Shown here in pieces: positions 22,006-31,349 of a stretch of DNA of 40,032 bases. Under the pieces are notes generated by a model. It did not search any database. It saw only the letters and a program-made list of their open reading frames with translations, and was not told the DNA's origin. A program made the translations under genes and the position numbers. The stretch covers positions 1 to 40,032 of the forward strand of contig JAIYDW010000075.1 of NCBI GenBank assembly GCA_027487315.1, read 5' to 3'. The stretch's first letter is position 1, and each line of letters opens with the position of its first letter. Source of the stretch: Verrucomicrobiaceae bacterium. Its GTDB lineage: Bacteria > Verrucomicrobiota > Verrucomicrobiia > Verrucomicrobiales > Verrucomicrobiaceae.

Positions 22006-23859
22006 ATGTGCGGCATCATCGGTTACATCGGCAAACGGCAAGCGAGTCCCATTCTTTTGGACGGGTTGAGGCGGCTTGAGTATCGTGGATATGATTCCGC
22101 GGGCATGGCGCTCTTTGGGGCAGGGCATCAGTTGGAGTTGGTGAAGCGGGCGGGGCGGATTGAGACGTTGCGGAAGGCGGTGAGTGACTTGAATCCGCAG
22201 GGGACTTCGGGGATCAGTCATACGCGGTGGGCGACGCACGGGGCGCCGACGGATGAGAACGCGCACCCGCACCAGGATTCGAGTGGCAAACTGGTGCTGG
22301 TTCACAATGGCGTGATTGAGAATTACCAGCCGCTGAGGGATCACTTGATCGAAGAGGGGCATGTTTTTGAAAGTCAGACGGACACGGAAGTTCTGGCGCA
22401 TTTGATTGGACGTTTTTTTGATGCGTCAGACGAAGCGGACGGGGAAAAGCGATTGATTGCGGCTGTGCAAGCGGGTTTGGCGAAGGTGAAGGGGACCTAT
22501 GGCATTGCGGCCATGCATGTGGATGTGCCTGATGTGATTGTGGGGGCGCGGTTGGGGAGTCCGTTGGTGGTTGGCTTGGGTAAAGGTGAGCATTTCCTAG
22601 CGAGTGACGTGTCGGCGCTGGTGGCGCATACGCGGGACGTGGTTTATCTGAATGACTATGACATCGTCACACTAAGTGATGGCGGGTACACGGTGACATC
22701 GCATGAAGGGCGGCCGGCTTCGGTGACGATCAGTCGAGTGGATTTCACGGAGGACGATGCGGACATTGGAGAGTTTCCGCATTACATGTTGAAGGAGATT
22801 TACGAGCAACCGGCGTCGTTGCAAAATGCGCTAAGAGGGCGTTTGTCGAGGGATGAGGCGACTGCGGTGCTGGGTGGGTTGAACATGACGCCTCAGGAGT
22901 TGCGGAATGTGGATCGGATCATTCTGAGCGGGTGCGGGACGGCGTTTCATGCGGCGATGGTGGGAGAGTATCTGATGGAGAGCATGGCGCGGATTCCGAC
23001 CGAGGTGGAGATTGCGAGCGAGTTCCGATATCGGAACGTTCCGACGGACAAGGGGACCTTGCAGTTTGTGATCAGCCAGAGTGGGGAGACGATTGACACG
23101 CTGGCGGCCTTGCGTGAGGCGAAGCGCAAGGGGATGCGGTGCCTGGGGGTGGTGAATAATGTGGCGAGCACGATTGCTCGGGAGAGCGATGGCGGGGTTT
23201 ACATCCATGCGGGTCCTGAGGTTGGGGTGGCTGCGACGAAGACGTTCACGTCTCAGGTGGCGGTGCTGACGTTGTTGGGGCTGCTGTTTGGGCGGATTCA
23301 CCATCTTTCGAGTGTGGATGGGTTGGAGATGATTGATGCCTTGGAGGCCATTCCCGATCAGATCCGTGAAATTTTGAAGCAAGCGGACAAGATCAAGGCG
23401 ATTGCGGAGAAGCACGCCAATGCCGAGGGGATGCTGTTCATGGGGCGGCAGTTGAACTATCCTGTGGCGCTGGAGGGAGCGCTCAAGATGAAGGAGATCA
23501 GCTACATTTATGCGAGTGGACATCCGAGTGCTGAATTGAAGCATGGGGTGATTGCGCTGGTGAAGCCGGACATGCCTTCGGTGTTCATTGCACCAGATGA
23601 CGCGGTGTTTGATAAGAATGTGAGTAACATCGAGGAGGTGAGAGCGAGGAAGGGGCCCGTCATTGCGGTGACGACCGTCGGGCGAACCGAACTGGAGCGC
23701 ATTACTGATGATGTGATTTATGTGCCGGAGTGCCCAACGTTTCTTGCACCCTTGTTGACGGTGATTCCTCTGCAATTGCTGTCTTACTACACGGCGGTGG
23801 CGCGAGGGTGTGATGTTGATAAACCGAGAAATCTCGCCAAGAGCGTCACGGTCGAGTAA
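22006..23859 (+). CDS. glmS: Glutamine-fructose-6-phosphate aminotransferase (isomerizing)
   Basis: A 617-residue cytoplasmic enzyme that makes glucosamine-6-phosphate from fructose-6-phosphate and glutamine, the first step to UDP-GlcNAc for peptidoglycan. The start at 22006 is fixed by MCGIIGY: after Met removal, Cys becomes the N-terminal nucleophile of the glutaminase domain (about 1-230). Two SIS sugar-isomerase domains follow, with SGCGTAFHA and SQSGETIDT in the first, and the enzyme ends in the conserved DKPRNLAKSVTVE. Length is normal. The upstream 114 bases show no glmS-ribozyme-like sequence. An unknown secreted-protein gene starts 11 bases after the stop. Confidence 0.97.
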   Translation: MCGIIGYIGKRQASPILLDGLRRLEYRGYDSAGMALFGAGHQLELVKRAGRIETLRKAVSDLNPQGTSGISHTRWATHGAPTDENAHPHQDSSGKLVLVHNGVIENYQPLRDHLIEEGHVFESQTDTEVLAHLIGRFFDASDEADGEKRLIAAVQAGLAKVKGTYGIAAMHVDVPDVIVGARLGSPLVVGLGKGEHFLASDVSALVAHTRDVVYLNDYDIVTLSDGGYTVTSHEGRPASVTISRVDFTEDDADIGEFPHYMLKEIYEQPASLQNALRGRLSRDEATAVLGGLNMTPQELRNVDRIILSGCGTAFHAAMVGEYLMESMARIPTEVEIASEFRYRNVPTDKGTLQFVISQSGETIDTLAALREAKRKGMRCLGVVNNVASTIARESDGGVYIHAGPEVGVAATKTFTSQVAVLTLLGLLFGRIHHLSSVDGLEMIDALEAIPDQIREILKQADKIKAIAEKHANAEGMLFMGRQLNYPVALEGALKMKEISYIYASGHPSAELKHGVIALVKPDMPSVFIAPDDAVFDKNVSNIEEVRARKGPVIAVTTVGRTELERITDDVIYVPECPTFLAPLLTVIPLQLLSYYTAVARGCDVDKPRNLAKSVTVE

Positions 23860-23870
23860 AATACGCATTA

Positions 23871-24752
23871 ATGACGCGTGTCCCTCCAACCCAATGGGAC
23901 CGTTCAGTGACGCGAAAGTGTTTGCTGGCGGTGATGCTGGGTTGTTTTTTGATGGGGTCGGGCAATTGGGGGCAGGAGGTGCTTGGGCAGGTAGAAGCTG
24001 GCAAAGTGCAAACGGTGGCGCAGGCGGATGAAGGGGGTGAGACTGTGCCCGGCTCGGTGCCATTTTGGACAGAAGAGCAAACGCCAGTGGATTTTTTGGA
24101 AGCGGTGGGATTGGTGGCTAAGGCGCGGTGGAGGCAGCTTTATCGACCGCCGCCCACAACGCCCTCTCCTGATCGGATCCGGACGGCGGTGACCCTGGGT
24201 TATTTGGTGGGGGAGAGTTATCTTTGCGTGCAGGCGGCAGATGCGCAGCAATTTCGGAACAATAACCAGGAAGTGATGACCTACTGCAGGACACTTGGAT
24301 TTGGGGAAAAGGTTTCTCCGATGCTTTTGGGGCAGGCCAAACTTGCGGAGATGGAGCAGTGGACGGAATTGAAGGTGAGTGTGATTGAGGGGTATCAGGC
24401 GTTGGAGCAATCGCTGATGGATCAGCGGGATGAAGACTTGGCGGTGCTGCTCAAGTTGGGGGTTTGGCTGCGAACTTTGGAGATCGTTTCGTCCGTGGTT
24501 TTGGATTCGCCCGAGGCAGATTTCAAGAAGCTGTGTGTGGGTTCTCCTGCACTGATTGAGGAGTTGCGCGGCGCTTATGTGCAAATGCCCGAGAGTGTTC
24601 GAGAAGGTGATGTGGGCAAAGAGGTGGGGCATTTGTTGGATTTTCTTTGGCGCAACTGGGGTCGGCCGGACTTGGTCGAGCCCAATGCTGAGGTGGTGCA
24701 GAAGACGCATGAGAGGTTGGCTCAGTCGGCAAGGAAGCTGAGCTTGAAGTGA
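23871..24752 (+). CDS. Exported protein of unknown function
   Basis: A 293-residue protein with a hydrophobic signal-like segment at about residues 17-33 (CLLAVMLGCFLMGSG), preceded by basic residues; a lipoprotein cleavage site is conceivable but not clear. The mature part is mostly helical and contains no motif I recognise. It carries a Pro-rich start to the folded part (YRPPPTTPSPDR) and several leucine-rich helices (DLAVLLKLGVWLRTLEIV). The gene begins 11 bases after glmS and may be read through from it. The ATG has no obvious Shine-Dalgarno sequence. Similar glmS-linked genes of this kind are not known to me. Confidence 0.65.
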   Translation: MTRVPPTQWDRSVTRKCLLAVMLGCFLMGSGNWGQEVLGQVEAGKVQTVAQADEGGETVPGSVPFWTEEQTPVDFLEAVGLVAKARWRQLYRPPPTTPSPDRIRTAVTLGYLVGESYLCVQAADAQQFRNNNQEVMTYCRTLGFGEKVSPMLLGQAKLAEMEQWTELKVSVIEGYQALEQSLMDQRDEDLAVLLKLGVWLRTLEIVSSVVLDSPEADFKKLCVGSPALIEELRGAYVQMPESVREGDVGKEVGHLLDFLWRNWGRPDLVEPNAEVVQKTHERLAQSARKLSLK

Positions 24753-24785
24753 GGCTGGGAGTAAACTTCAAAGGCTAGCGGGAGA

Positions 24786-26189
24786 TCAGCCGGTGCAGCC
24801 GAAGAAGCGTCGTTTTATGATGAGATCGGCGACACCGGCGGGAACCATGCTTTTCCAAGAGTCATCGCCGGAGGAGATTTTTTTCAGGGCGTCACGCGAG
24901 AAGATACTCAGGTATTCCGGAGTGTAGTTGTCCAACGGGACAAAACTGCCGCGATCCTCGAGGTAACCATAAAGTTTTTTGAGTTCCGGTGCGACATTGA
25001 GATTGTGAACGGTCGTCATCTCCCCTGTCGAAGCTTGAAGAAGAGGATAGACGTACAATTTGAGTTCATTTTTGAAGAGCCGCCCGAATGACTCCAAGAT
25101 GCCACCGGGGAGTTGGGTGTAGTACTTCTCTTCGAAGAGTTCAATGAGGCTGGGCGCGCCCATGACGATGCCGATTCGTTCTTTGGTGCGCCAGGAAAGG
25201 TAGGCGGCCAAGCGATAGTATTCGAAGTAGTCTGAGATGAGAACCGTCATGCCGCAGGCAGCCAGGAGATCGGCCCTGGCAAGGAAATCTCGGCGGTCCA
25301 CTTCATTGCCGCCGGCGAGTAGATTGCGCATGGTGAGTTCGAAGAGAGGCAGCACTTCCTTGCCTTGAACGGCAGGGTCTTGACGGAACTTTTCGAGGGC
25401 GCATTGCAGCATGTCCAGATTCACGTGGGTGGGTGGGCGGAAGCTTCCGCGTTCTACGAGGACGGCTTTTTTGTAGAGGACTTCGGATGGTTGAAGGACC
25501 TCGCCTTGGGGGCCAAACATGGCGGCACCGCTGAGTCCGAGTTGGACCAGTTTCAGGCTGATGAGGCGATTGTCGACGGCACGGAACTCGATGCCTTTGA
25601 ATTCAATGACATCGATCTCGATTCGACCCACTGTGAGTTTGTCGAGGAGGCTTTCAACGAGTTGCTCAGGCTCGTGATGAAGGAAGAAGGCGCCGTAGAG
25701 GAGATTGACGCCAACGACTCCAAGAGCCTCTTGCTGGAGGGCGGCTTCGGCATCCAGCATGCGAACGTGGATAAGGATCTGGCTTGGTTCGTCGCGAGGG
25801 CGGGATTGAAATTTCACGCCCATCCATCCATGGCATTCGTTGCCGCCTTTGAAACTGCGAGCGACGACGGTATCGGCGAAGGCGAAGAAGGCGGTGTTAT
25901 CACCTCTTTTGTCACTCAGTCGTTCGACGTTGAGTTGCAATTCGCGGTCGAGCATGGCTTGAAGGCGTGAACGCGAAACGTAGCGATCGCCGCTGCCGTA
26001 GATGGCGTCGCTGACGGTCATGTCATAGGCGGAGATGCTTTTTGCAACGGTGCCTGCCGCGCCACCAACGCGAAAGAACCAGCGAACAACTTCCTGGCCG
26101 GCTCCGATTTCGGCAAGGGTGCCATACCAGCGAGGGTCCAGGTTGATCTTGAGAGCCTTGTGGTGTGTGTCGAGTTCCTCGTCGTTCAT
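24786..26189 (-). CDS. Conserved cytoplasmic protein of unknown function
   Basis: 467 residues from the ATG at 26189; a GTG one codon earlier is also in frame. There is no signal peptide or membrane segment. The N-terminus is strikingly conserved in style: LKINLDPRWYGTLAEIGAGQ, EVVRWFFRVGGAAGTVAKS, SAYDMTVSDAIYG. I recall near-identical proteins across several phyla carrying inherited labels such as 'TonB-dependent receptor' or 'NMN adenylyltransferase', neither of which fits what is seen. The middle includes NECHGWMGVKFQ and RMLDAEAALQQEALGVVGVN. The high conservation suggests an enzyme, but no known active-site motif is apparent. It is followed upstream on the same strand by a small haem protein gene. 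Confidence 0.72.
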   Translation of the reverse strand: MNDEELDTHHKALKINLDPRWYGTLAEIGAGQEVVRWFFRVGGAAGTVAKSISAYDMTVSDAIYGSGDRYVSRSRLQAMLDRELQLNVERLSDKRGDNTAFFAFADTVVARSFKGGNECHGWMGVKFQSRPRDEPSQILIHVRMLDAEAALQQEALGVVGVNLLYGAFFLHHEPEQLVESLLDKLTVGRIEIDVIEFKGIEFRAVDNRLISLKLVQLGLSGAAMFGPQGEVLQPSEVLYKKAVLVERGSFRPPTHVNLDMLQCALEKFRQDPAVQGKEVLPLFELTMRNLLAGGNEVDRRDFLARADLLAACGMTVLISDYFEYYRLAAYLSWRTKERIGIVMGAPSLIELFEEKYYTQLPGGILESFGRLFKNELKLYVYPLLQASTGEMTTVHNLNVAPELKKLYGYLEDRGSFVPLDNYTPEYLSIFSRDALKKISSGDDSWKSMVPAGVADLIIKRRFFGCTG

Positions 26190-26254
26190 CACGCGTGGCT
26201 AAGCAGGAATTGGGCCATGCCTGATGTGGGAGGCGAGAACGATGGGGTTTCCGT

Positions 26255-26638
26255 TTATCTTGGATCTGGAGCTCCGAGAAGGACCCAGGTTTCTAAAAGG
26301 GCGATTTCGATGGGTTGGAGTTTCTTTTTTGGGGGCATTGCAGTGTCGGAATCGAGGTATCGAACGGCTTGAATGAGCGGGCTGTTTTTGAGGTCGCTGG
26401 GAGAGACTGCTGGGCCTAGTTCGCCTCCGGTTTGCCAACCTTTGCGAGAGTCGAGGGTGAGTCCGCCTTCCGCGCCATGCTCTTCAGAGTGACATTTGTA
26501 GCATCGCGTTTCGAGGATGGGCTGGATTTGAGTGCGGAAGAATCGATCTGGGTCGTAGGCTGTGCCTTGGTCGTCTGCGTGGGCGCACGCCAGTTGCAAC
26601 CCAATGGTCAGAACGGTAAGGAGGACTCGCACACTCAT
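26255..26638 (-). CDS. Stand-alone planctomycete-type cytochrome c domain (PSCyt1)
   Basis: 127 residues from the ATG at 26638, which starts a signal peptide (MSVRVLLTVLTIGLQLACA). It contains a single covalent-haem site CYKCH (46-50), followed by the PSCyt1 pattern GGLTLDSRKGWQTGGELGPA, then DSDTAMPPKKKLQPIEIA and an end WVLLGAPDPR. In most relatives this domain is the N-terminal part of a long DUF1549/DUF1553 protein, and here the gene stops just where that would continue. It may be a genuine small haem protein or a truncated remnant. It precedes the conserved unknown gene by 66 bases and could be co-transcribed. Confidence 0.8.
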   Translation of the reverse strand: MSVRVLLTVLTIGLQLACAHADDQGTAYDPDRFFRTQIQPILETRCYKCHSEEHGAEGGLTLDSRKGWQTGGELGPAVSPSDLKNSPLIQAVRYLDSDTAMPPKKKLQPIEIALLETWVLLGAPDPR

Positions 26639-26718
26639 GAAGAGAAGACGGAATTTTTGGGCCAAAACCCTCACCCAATCTTGTGCGATTTAGTGCGCGA
26701 ATTAGCGCATCGTTAAGG

Positions 26719-27072
26719 CTAGGAATTGTCTGCTGCGCGAAGGCGTCGGCTGAGGCCCTGCATCACTGAGATGGCAAATAAGGGTACTTCGTGAGTCATG
26801 AACTCAAAGCGCCTTTGGTTGATCGGTACCAGGATGCAATCGGAAAGTGCAACGGCGGTTGCGGTTCGAGGGTCCTTTTCAATGAGGGCCATTTCGCCAA
26901 AGAAGCCATTAGGGCCCACCGTCTCGACCACACGATCTCCAACCTTCAATTCGACTTCTCCACTTTTGACGACGTACATGGAGTCTCCAGATTCTCCGGC
27001 AGAAAAAATGACCGTTCCTGCTAGGAAAGATAAGGGTTCGGTCGAGTCTTCAAAGATGTTGGGCAACTTCAT
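26719..27072 (-). CDS. Cyclic-nucleotide-binding domain protein without an output domain
   Basis: 117 residues from the ATG at 27072 (MKLPNIFEDSTEP). It is a single Crp-like double-psi/jelly-roll domain: AGTVIFSAGESGDSMYVVKS, then GEVELKVGDRVVETVGP, then the phosphate-binding cassette GPNGFFGEMALIEKDPRTAT. The FGEMAL followed by P-R-T-A-T fits a nucleotide-binding loop. No DNA-binding helix-turn-helix follows, so it is not a Crp regulator on its own. It might act through a partner. Upstream in-frame codons exist, but they encode a poorly conserved tail, so the internal start is used. Confidence 0.82.
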   Translation of the reverse strand: MKLPNIFEDSTEPLSFLAGTVIFSAGESGDSMYVVKSGEVELKVGDRVVETVGPNGFFGEMALIEKDPRTATAVALSDCILVPINQRRFEFMTHEVPLFAISVMQGLSRRLRAADNS

Positions 27073-27249
27073 GGATGAGGATGTCGTGTTGGAGGTTGGC
27101 CTGACAAGTGACGTTTTTGTTACTAAACCAAGATCTGGATCGGAGGAAAGGCAAAAGTGGGTGTTGAACCGGACTGACGACGCCCGATCTAAGCGTGAAC
27201 GCACCTTTTCGCAAGAGCCAGCCAGGAATTTCGTTCCAAAGTCTGGACT

Positions 27250-27921
27250 ATGAATTTCTCATCTCGATTCTTGGGTCGGTCGTTACTCTTTTTGTTGCTG
27301 TCCTGGCATTGGTCGGACTCGGTGGAAGCTGCAGATTATCAGTCTGAGTTGTATCAGAGTACGAAGCTCGTTTATGAGGACCACTTTGATGGCGCGCTCA
27401 ACACGGAGTATTGGGAGGTTCGCCAGAGCAGCACGTGGGCGATCCAAGACGGAGTGCTCACGGGTAGCCAATCATCCAAGGAGTTTCAAGAGAAGATGGT
27501 GGCGAAAGGGGACAAGGCCCATGCTGGATTCAAGCCGGTGATTTGGCTGCACAAGGTGCCAGAGAACTTTGTTTGTACGATGCGTGTCCGTTATGATGGC
27601 AAGGCCTATACCAAGGGTTTTCCATTGCTGGACATCGGTCATCACATTCATACGATCACGTTCAGTGAAAAAGAGACGACGCTGACGATTAAAAAGGATG
27701 TCGAAAAGAAGTCGATTGAGTCGCCGCTGTTTTCATTAAACGAATGGCACGATGTGGCGATTGAGCTCAAGAAGGGGACTTTGCTACTGAGTATTGACGG
27801 GAAGAAACATCGCTTTGAAAGTGCGAACATCGACATGACGGGACATGCTCAAATTGATTTCAAGGCGATCGATTTTGGGACTTGTCAGATTGACGATGTG
27901 AAGCTGTGGGAGGGCCTGTGA
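27250..27921 (+). CDS. Secreted jelly-roll (LamG/DUF1080-like) protein
   Basis: A 223-residue exported protein with a signal peptide (about 1-28, ending VEAADYQ). The mature part is all-beta and begins LVYEDHFDGALNTEYWEVRQ, like concanavalin-type folds, then W-A-I-Q-D-G-V-L-T-G, and ends IDFGTCQIDDVKLWEGL. This is the pattern of LamG-like or 3-keto-disaccharide hydrolase (DUF1080) domains common in Planctomycetes and Verrucomicrobia. A catalytic role cannot be assigned. It converges with the DUF1552 gene (18-base gap) and is divergent from the cNMP-domain gene. Its base composition is more balanced than most + strand genes. Confidence 0.75.
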   Translation: MNFSSRFLGRSLLFLLLSWHWSDSVEAADYQSELYQSTKLVYEDHFDGALNTEYWEVRQSSTWAIQDGVLTGSQSSKEFQEKMVAKGDKAHAGFKPVIWLHKVPENFVCTMRVRYDGKAYTKGFPLLDIGHHIHTITFSEKETTLTIKKDVEKKSIESPLFSLNEWHDVAIELKKGTLLLSIDGKKHRFESANIDMTGHAQIDFKAIDFGTCQIDDVKLWEGL

Positions 27922-27939
27922 TAGGGAGGTCTTTCGCCG

Positions 27940-29322
27940 TTAGAGTTTGGCGATCATTTCGGTGATTTGTTTGGTAGCAATGCCGAGGGGGCGGTCGACT
28001 GGAACACCCGCACAGGCGAGCAAAGTGGTGAGCAAGTCGCCTTGATTGCCGCTTGTATTTGGCAGGAAGCGTCCGGTGTTGATGGAGCCGCCGCCTTTAC
28101 CGGCTATGATGAAGGGGAGATTTGACCGGGTGTGTTTGTTGCCGTCTTCGAGGCCTGAACCCCACATCATGATGCAGTTGTCTAGCAAGGTGCCGTCGCC
28201 TTCACGGAGGCTGTGCATTTTTTTCACCATGTAGGCGAACTGAGAGATATTGAAGGCGGTGATGGCAGCGACTTTCTGAACTTTCTCCGACTGGTTGTTG
28301 TGATGGGTTTGCGAATGATGCTCGTCTTTGAATCCGAGTTCCGGATACGACACGCCATTGGGAGTGGAGCCAATGTAGGTGCTGACACGGGTTGTGTCGG
28401 TTTGAAATGCCAGGACGTTGAGATCGCACATGATCTGCATGTATTCGCTGCGTTTGTCACCCTCGGGGATCTTGATCTCAATCGGAGGCGAATCTGAGGC
28501 ATTGCGTTTGCTTGGAGCGAGGCCCGCCTTCTCTAGAGCAGCTTCTTTTTGCCGATACTCGATGGCGGCGATCCGGCGCTCGACGGCGCGGACACTGTCG
28601 AGATATTCGTCGAGTTTGTGTTGATCATTTTGAGGGAGTCTTCGACGAAGGTCTTTCGCTCCGCCGATGACCAGATCGAGCATTTGGCGATCTAGCGGAT
28701 CGGTTTGGGAGGTGGATCCGGTTTGGCCGGACTTGCCGAAGAGACGATTGAGCACACTGCGGGGGTTGGTTTCTGCAGGGAGGGCTTGGGTGGGCGAGCG
28801 GAAACTGCAGTGCGAGTAGTAGCCTTCATTGAGGCCCTCCTGATTCTCTTTGTGCGTCTGTGGCATGGTGGCCAGTTCGAGCGACGGCAAGGAGGTGAGG
28901 GCGCCAATGTAGTTGGCGGCGATTTGATCCGCTGAGATGGAAATGTTGATTCGGTTGCGTGAATCCGCGTCCGGTAGCTGAGCGGTGAGCCAGGTGGAGA
29001 GTTCGAGCGCGTGGGGGGCACCGTTGAAGGGAGCGATTGGCACACCGGAGATGCCTTTCATGAGGAGGCACTGGTTGAGGACGGGGCGCAGGGATTCGAG
29101 GGCTGGCGGTGGGGACGACAGGAAGGTCTCCGGGCTGGCAGGCCAGAACTGATCCATGATGACCCCATGAGGCATGTACATGAATCCGAGGCGAACGGGA
29201 GCTTTGAATGGCTTGCCCTTCACGACTTCTGACCAACCCATGGTTTCCAGCAGGGGCAGGGCGAGGGAGGCACCGATGCCTTTGAGGCAGGTGCGGCGAT
29301 CGATGAGGTGGTTGCTTCTCAT
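27940..29322 (-). CDS. DUF1552 protein, Tat-exported partner of the DUF1592 cytochrome
   Basis: A 460-residue protein with a twin-arginine-type signal ([20 protein letters not shown]). DUF1552 features follow: [18 protein letters not shown] near the start, [11 protein letters not shown], and near the end [20 protein letters not shown], then [19 protein letters not shown]. The fold is related to alkaline-phosphatase/sulfatase-like DUF1501 proteins, but no activity is established. Its ATG overlaps the stop of the preceding DUF1592 gene (29319-29322), so the two are made together, as is usual for this pair. The haem protein probably supplies electrons, or the pair acts on a polymer; this is inference. 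Confidence 0.9.
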   Translation of the reverse strand: MRSNHLIDRRTCLKGIGASLALPLLETMGWSEVVKGKPFKAPVRLGFMYMPHGVIMDQFWPASPETFLSSPPPALESLRPVLNQCLLMKGISGVPIAPFNGAPHALELSTWLTAQLPDADSRNRINISISADQIAANYIGALTSLPSLELATMPQTHKENQEGLNEGYYSHCSFRSPTQALPAETNPRSVLNRLFGKSGQTGSTSQTDPLDRQMLDLVIGGAKDLRRRLPQNDQHKLDEYLDSVRAVERRIAAIEYRQKEAALEKAGLAPSKRNASDSPPIEIKIPEGDKRSEYMQIMCDLNVLAFQTDTTRVSTYIGSTPNGVSYPELGFKDEHHSQTHHNNQSEKVQKVAAITAFNISQFAYMVKKMHSLREGDGTLLDNCIMMWGSGLEDGNKHTRSNLPFIIAGKGGGSINTGRFLPNTSGNQGDLLTTLLACAGVPVDRPLGIATKQITEMIAKL

Positions 29323-31256
29323 GGGCTTGTCTCTTGAGTGCGGTGATTGAGGAAGGGATAGCTGGTGATCACTTCGGTGATCAGGGTCTGAATGCGGTAG
29401 TCTTCTTTGGCTATGGTTTCCATGAGGCGATCGACCACGATTTCATCATAGCCTTCGAGTTGGCGGCAGAGGGCGTAGGCCATTAGTTTCTCGGTGAGAT
29501 TGCGTGCCAGCTCGTCTTTGCGGGCGGCAATGATGACTTTCAACTCCTTTGGAGTGGAGAAGTGCTTGTTCCCTGGGAGTTCACCCGCGGCGTCGATGGC
29601 GCCACCGGATTCGTCTTGATCGCGCCAGCGACCGATGGCGTCGAAGTTTTCCAGGCCGAAGCCGATGGGGTCGAGGATTTTATGGCAGTTGGCGCAGACG
29701 GCATCTGTGCGGTGAAGTTCGGTGCGTTGACGGAGGGTGAGATTGGCGACGGATTTTTGGTTCTGTTTTTCGAGGGTGGGGACGTTGGGCGGGGCGGGAG
29801 GGACGTGGTCGCCGAGGACTTGTTCGAGGACCCAGACGCCGCGTTTGACGGGGCTGGTTCGGTTAGGGAAGGAGGTGGTAGCGAGGATGCCGGGCATGGT
29901 CAAGATGCCACCGCGATTGGTGTTCTGGAGTTTCACCTTGCGCATCTCCGGGCCGGTGATGGTTTGTTCCACATCATAAAGGGCTGCTAGGGTTTCGTTG
30001 AGAAAGGTGTAGTCACTTTCGACGAAACTGACAACGCTGCGATTCTCCCTTACCAGGCTGTCAAAGAACAGTCTGGCTTCGTCATACATGGATGTGCGCA
30101 TGTCGTTGGTCATCAGGGGGAACTTGGCTGTGTCGAAGGTTTTGGAGCTGAGGGTGTCCAAGCCGAGCCACTGGGCCCCGAAGCCATCGAATAGAGCGCG
30201 AGATTTGGCATCTTGGAGGAGGCGCTTGACTTGTGATTTGAGGATGGCGGGTTCATGGAGTTTGCCGTTGTCAGCGAGAGCTGTGAGTTCGGCATCAGGC
30301 ATGGTTGCCCAGAGGAGATAGGACAAGCGCGAGGCGAGTTGGTAGTCATCGAGCGGGACAATCGATTGACCTTCAGTGGCTTGTTTGGCGGGGGTGATGA
30401 AGAGAAATTGGGGGGAGACTAGGATGGCCTTGAGTACTAAGAAGAGAGAGTCTGTGTATGAGAGTTTGTTGGTTTGCGCGAGAGCGAAGACGTCCATGAG
30501 GACGTTCAGTTCGGTGTCTGATGGCGGTCGACGGTAGGCGTTCCGTGCGAGGTTATGGGCGACTTTTTTGGCGGCGGCATGGAGGTCAGTTCCGGGTGCC
30601 GGGGCTTCGCCCAAAAGGCGTTTTTGGGTTGAGGTGGACGATGGGTTTTTGGCAGATCGAATCTGATCGATGACTTCGTTGGCGATGCTGAGATACTGTT
30701 CTGATTGGAGAGGTGAGAGGGTGTTCAAGTAGCCCTCGCCGAAGACTTCATCGGGCAATTCGGCGGCTATGGCGGGATCGACGCCGAAGAGATCGCGCAG
30801 GGTATTGCCGTATTCGGTCTTGGTCAGGCGACGGATGACAAACGGACCTGGGTCTTTGGGGCTGAGAAATTTGAGGGTTCCGATCAGGTCGAGGAATTTT
30901 TGCCGCTCTTCCTCTGAAGGTTGATTGTCCGCGTCTTCGGGCGGCATGTCGTGGGCCTTCACATTGGCCAGAGCTTGCTTCCAGTGCCTGCGGGAGGTGG
31001 AATCGCCGGGGTTTTTGAGGGCGCCGAGGTAGTTGAGGCCGGCCTTTCTTCGTTTGTCGTTGTGACACTCCGCGCAGTAGGTTTTGACGAAGGGGGTCAC
31101 GCCCTCAATGAAGGCTTTTTTGGGGTCTGCGATTTTTGAGTTGGAACTGTTTGGGGTTGGGGTCTGGGAGTGGGCAAATGGGATCTGTGAAAGCAGGGCC
31201 ATCCAGAAGATCAGGAGGGTTGAGCTGAGAGGAGTGGTGGATGAGGTTCGACGCAT
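29319..31256 (-). CDS. DUF1592-type haem protein of the DUF1592-DUF1552 operon
   Basis: 645 residues from the ATG at 31256, giving a signal peptide ([20 protein letters not shown], ending AHSQ). An N-terminal CAECH haem site (61-65) is followed by DUF1587 ([18 protein letters not shown]), DUF1595, DUF1592, DUF1588 ([18 protein letters not shown], then [18 protein letters not shown]) and DUF1585 ([15 protein letters not shown]). It lacks the carbohydrate-binding-like insert seen in the homologue at 6067-8757, so it represents the basic architecture. An upstream TTG at 31289 is possible but gives a less regular signal. It overlaps the DUF1552 start by four bases. Confidence 0.92.
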   Translation of the reverse strand: MRRTSSTTPLSSTLLIFWMALLSQIPFAHSQTPTPNSSNSKIADPKKAFIEGVTPFVKTYCAECHNDKRRKAGLNYLGALKNPGDSTSRRHWKQALANVKAHDMPPEDADNQPSEEERQKFLDLIGTLKFLSPKDPGPFVIRRLTKTEYGNTLRDLFGVDPAIAAELPDEVFGEGYLNTLSPLQSEQYLSIANEVIDQIRSAKNPSSTSTQKRLLGEAPAPGTDLHAAAKKVAHNLARNAYRRPPSDTELNVLMDVFALAQTNKLSYTDSLFLVLKAILVSPQFLFITPAKQATEGQSIVPLDDYQLASRLSYLLWATMPDAELTALADNGKLHEPAILKSQVKRLLQDAKSRALFDGFGAQWLGLDTLSSKTFDTAKFPLMTNDMRTSMYDEARLFFDSLVRENRSVVSFVESDYTFLNETLAALYDVEQTITGPEMRKVKLQNTNRGGILTMPGILATTSFPNRTSPVKRGVWVLEQVLGDHVPPAPPNVPTLEKQNQKSVANLTLRQRTELHRTDAVCANCHKILDPIGFGLENFDAIGRWRDQDESGGAIDAAGELPGNKHFSTPKELKVIIAARKDELARNLTEKLMAYALCRQLEGYDEIVVDRLMETIAKEDYRIQTLITEVITSYPFLNHRTQETSP

Positions 31257-31349
31257 CTGCAAAGGGGCCAATAGGCTACGATGGATCAACCTGGTCTCTA
31301 TCCGAATAGAGCCCTGTTTGGCGTAAAAGGGATGCGTTGAATTTATGCC

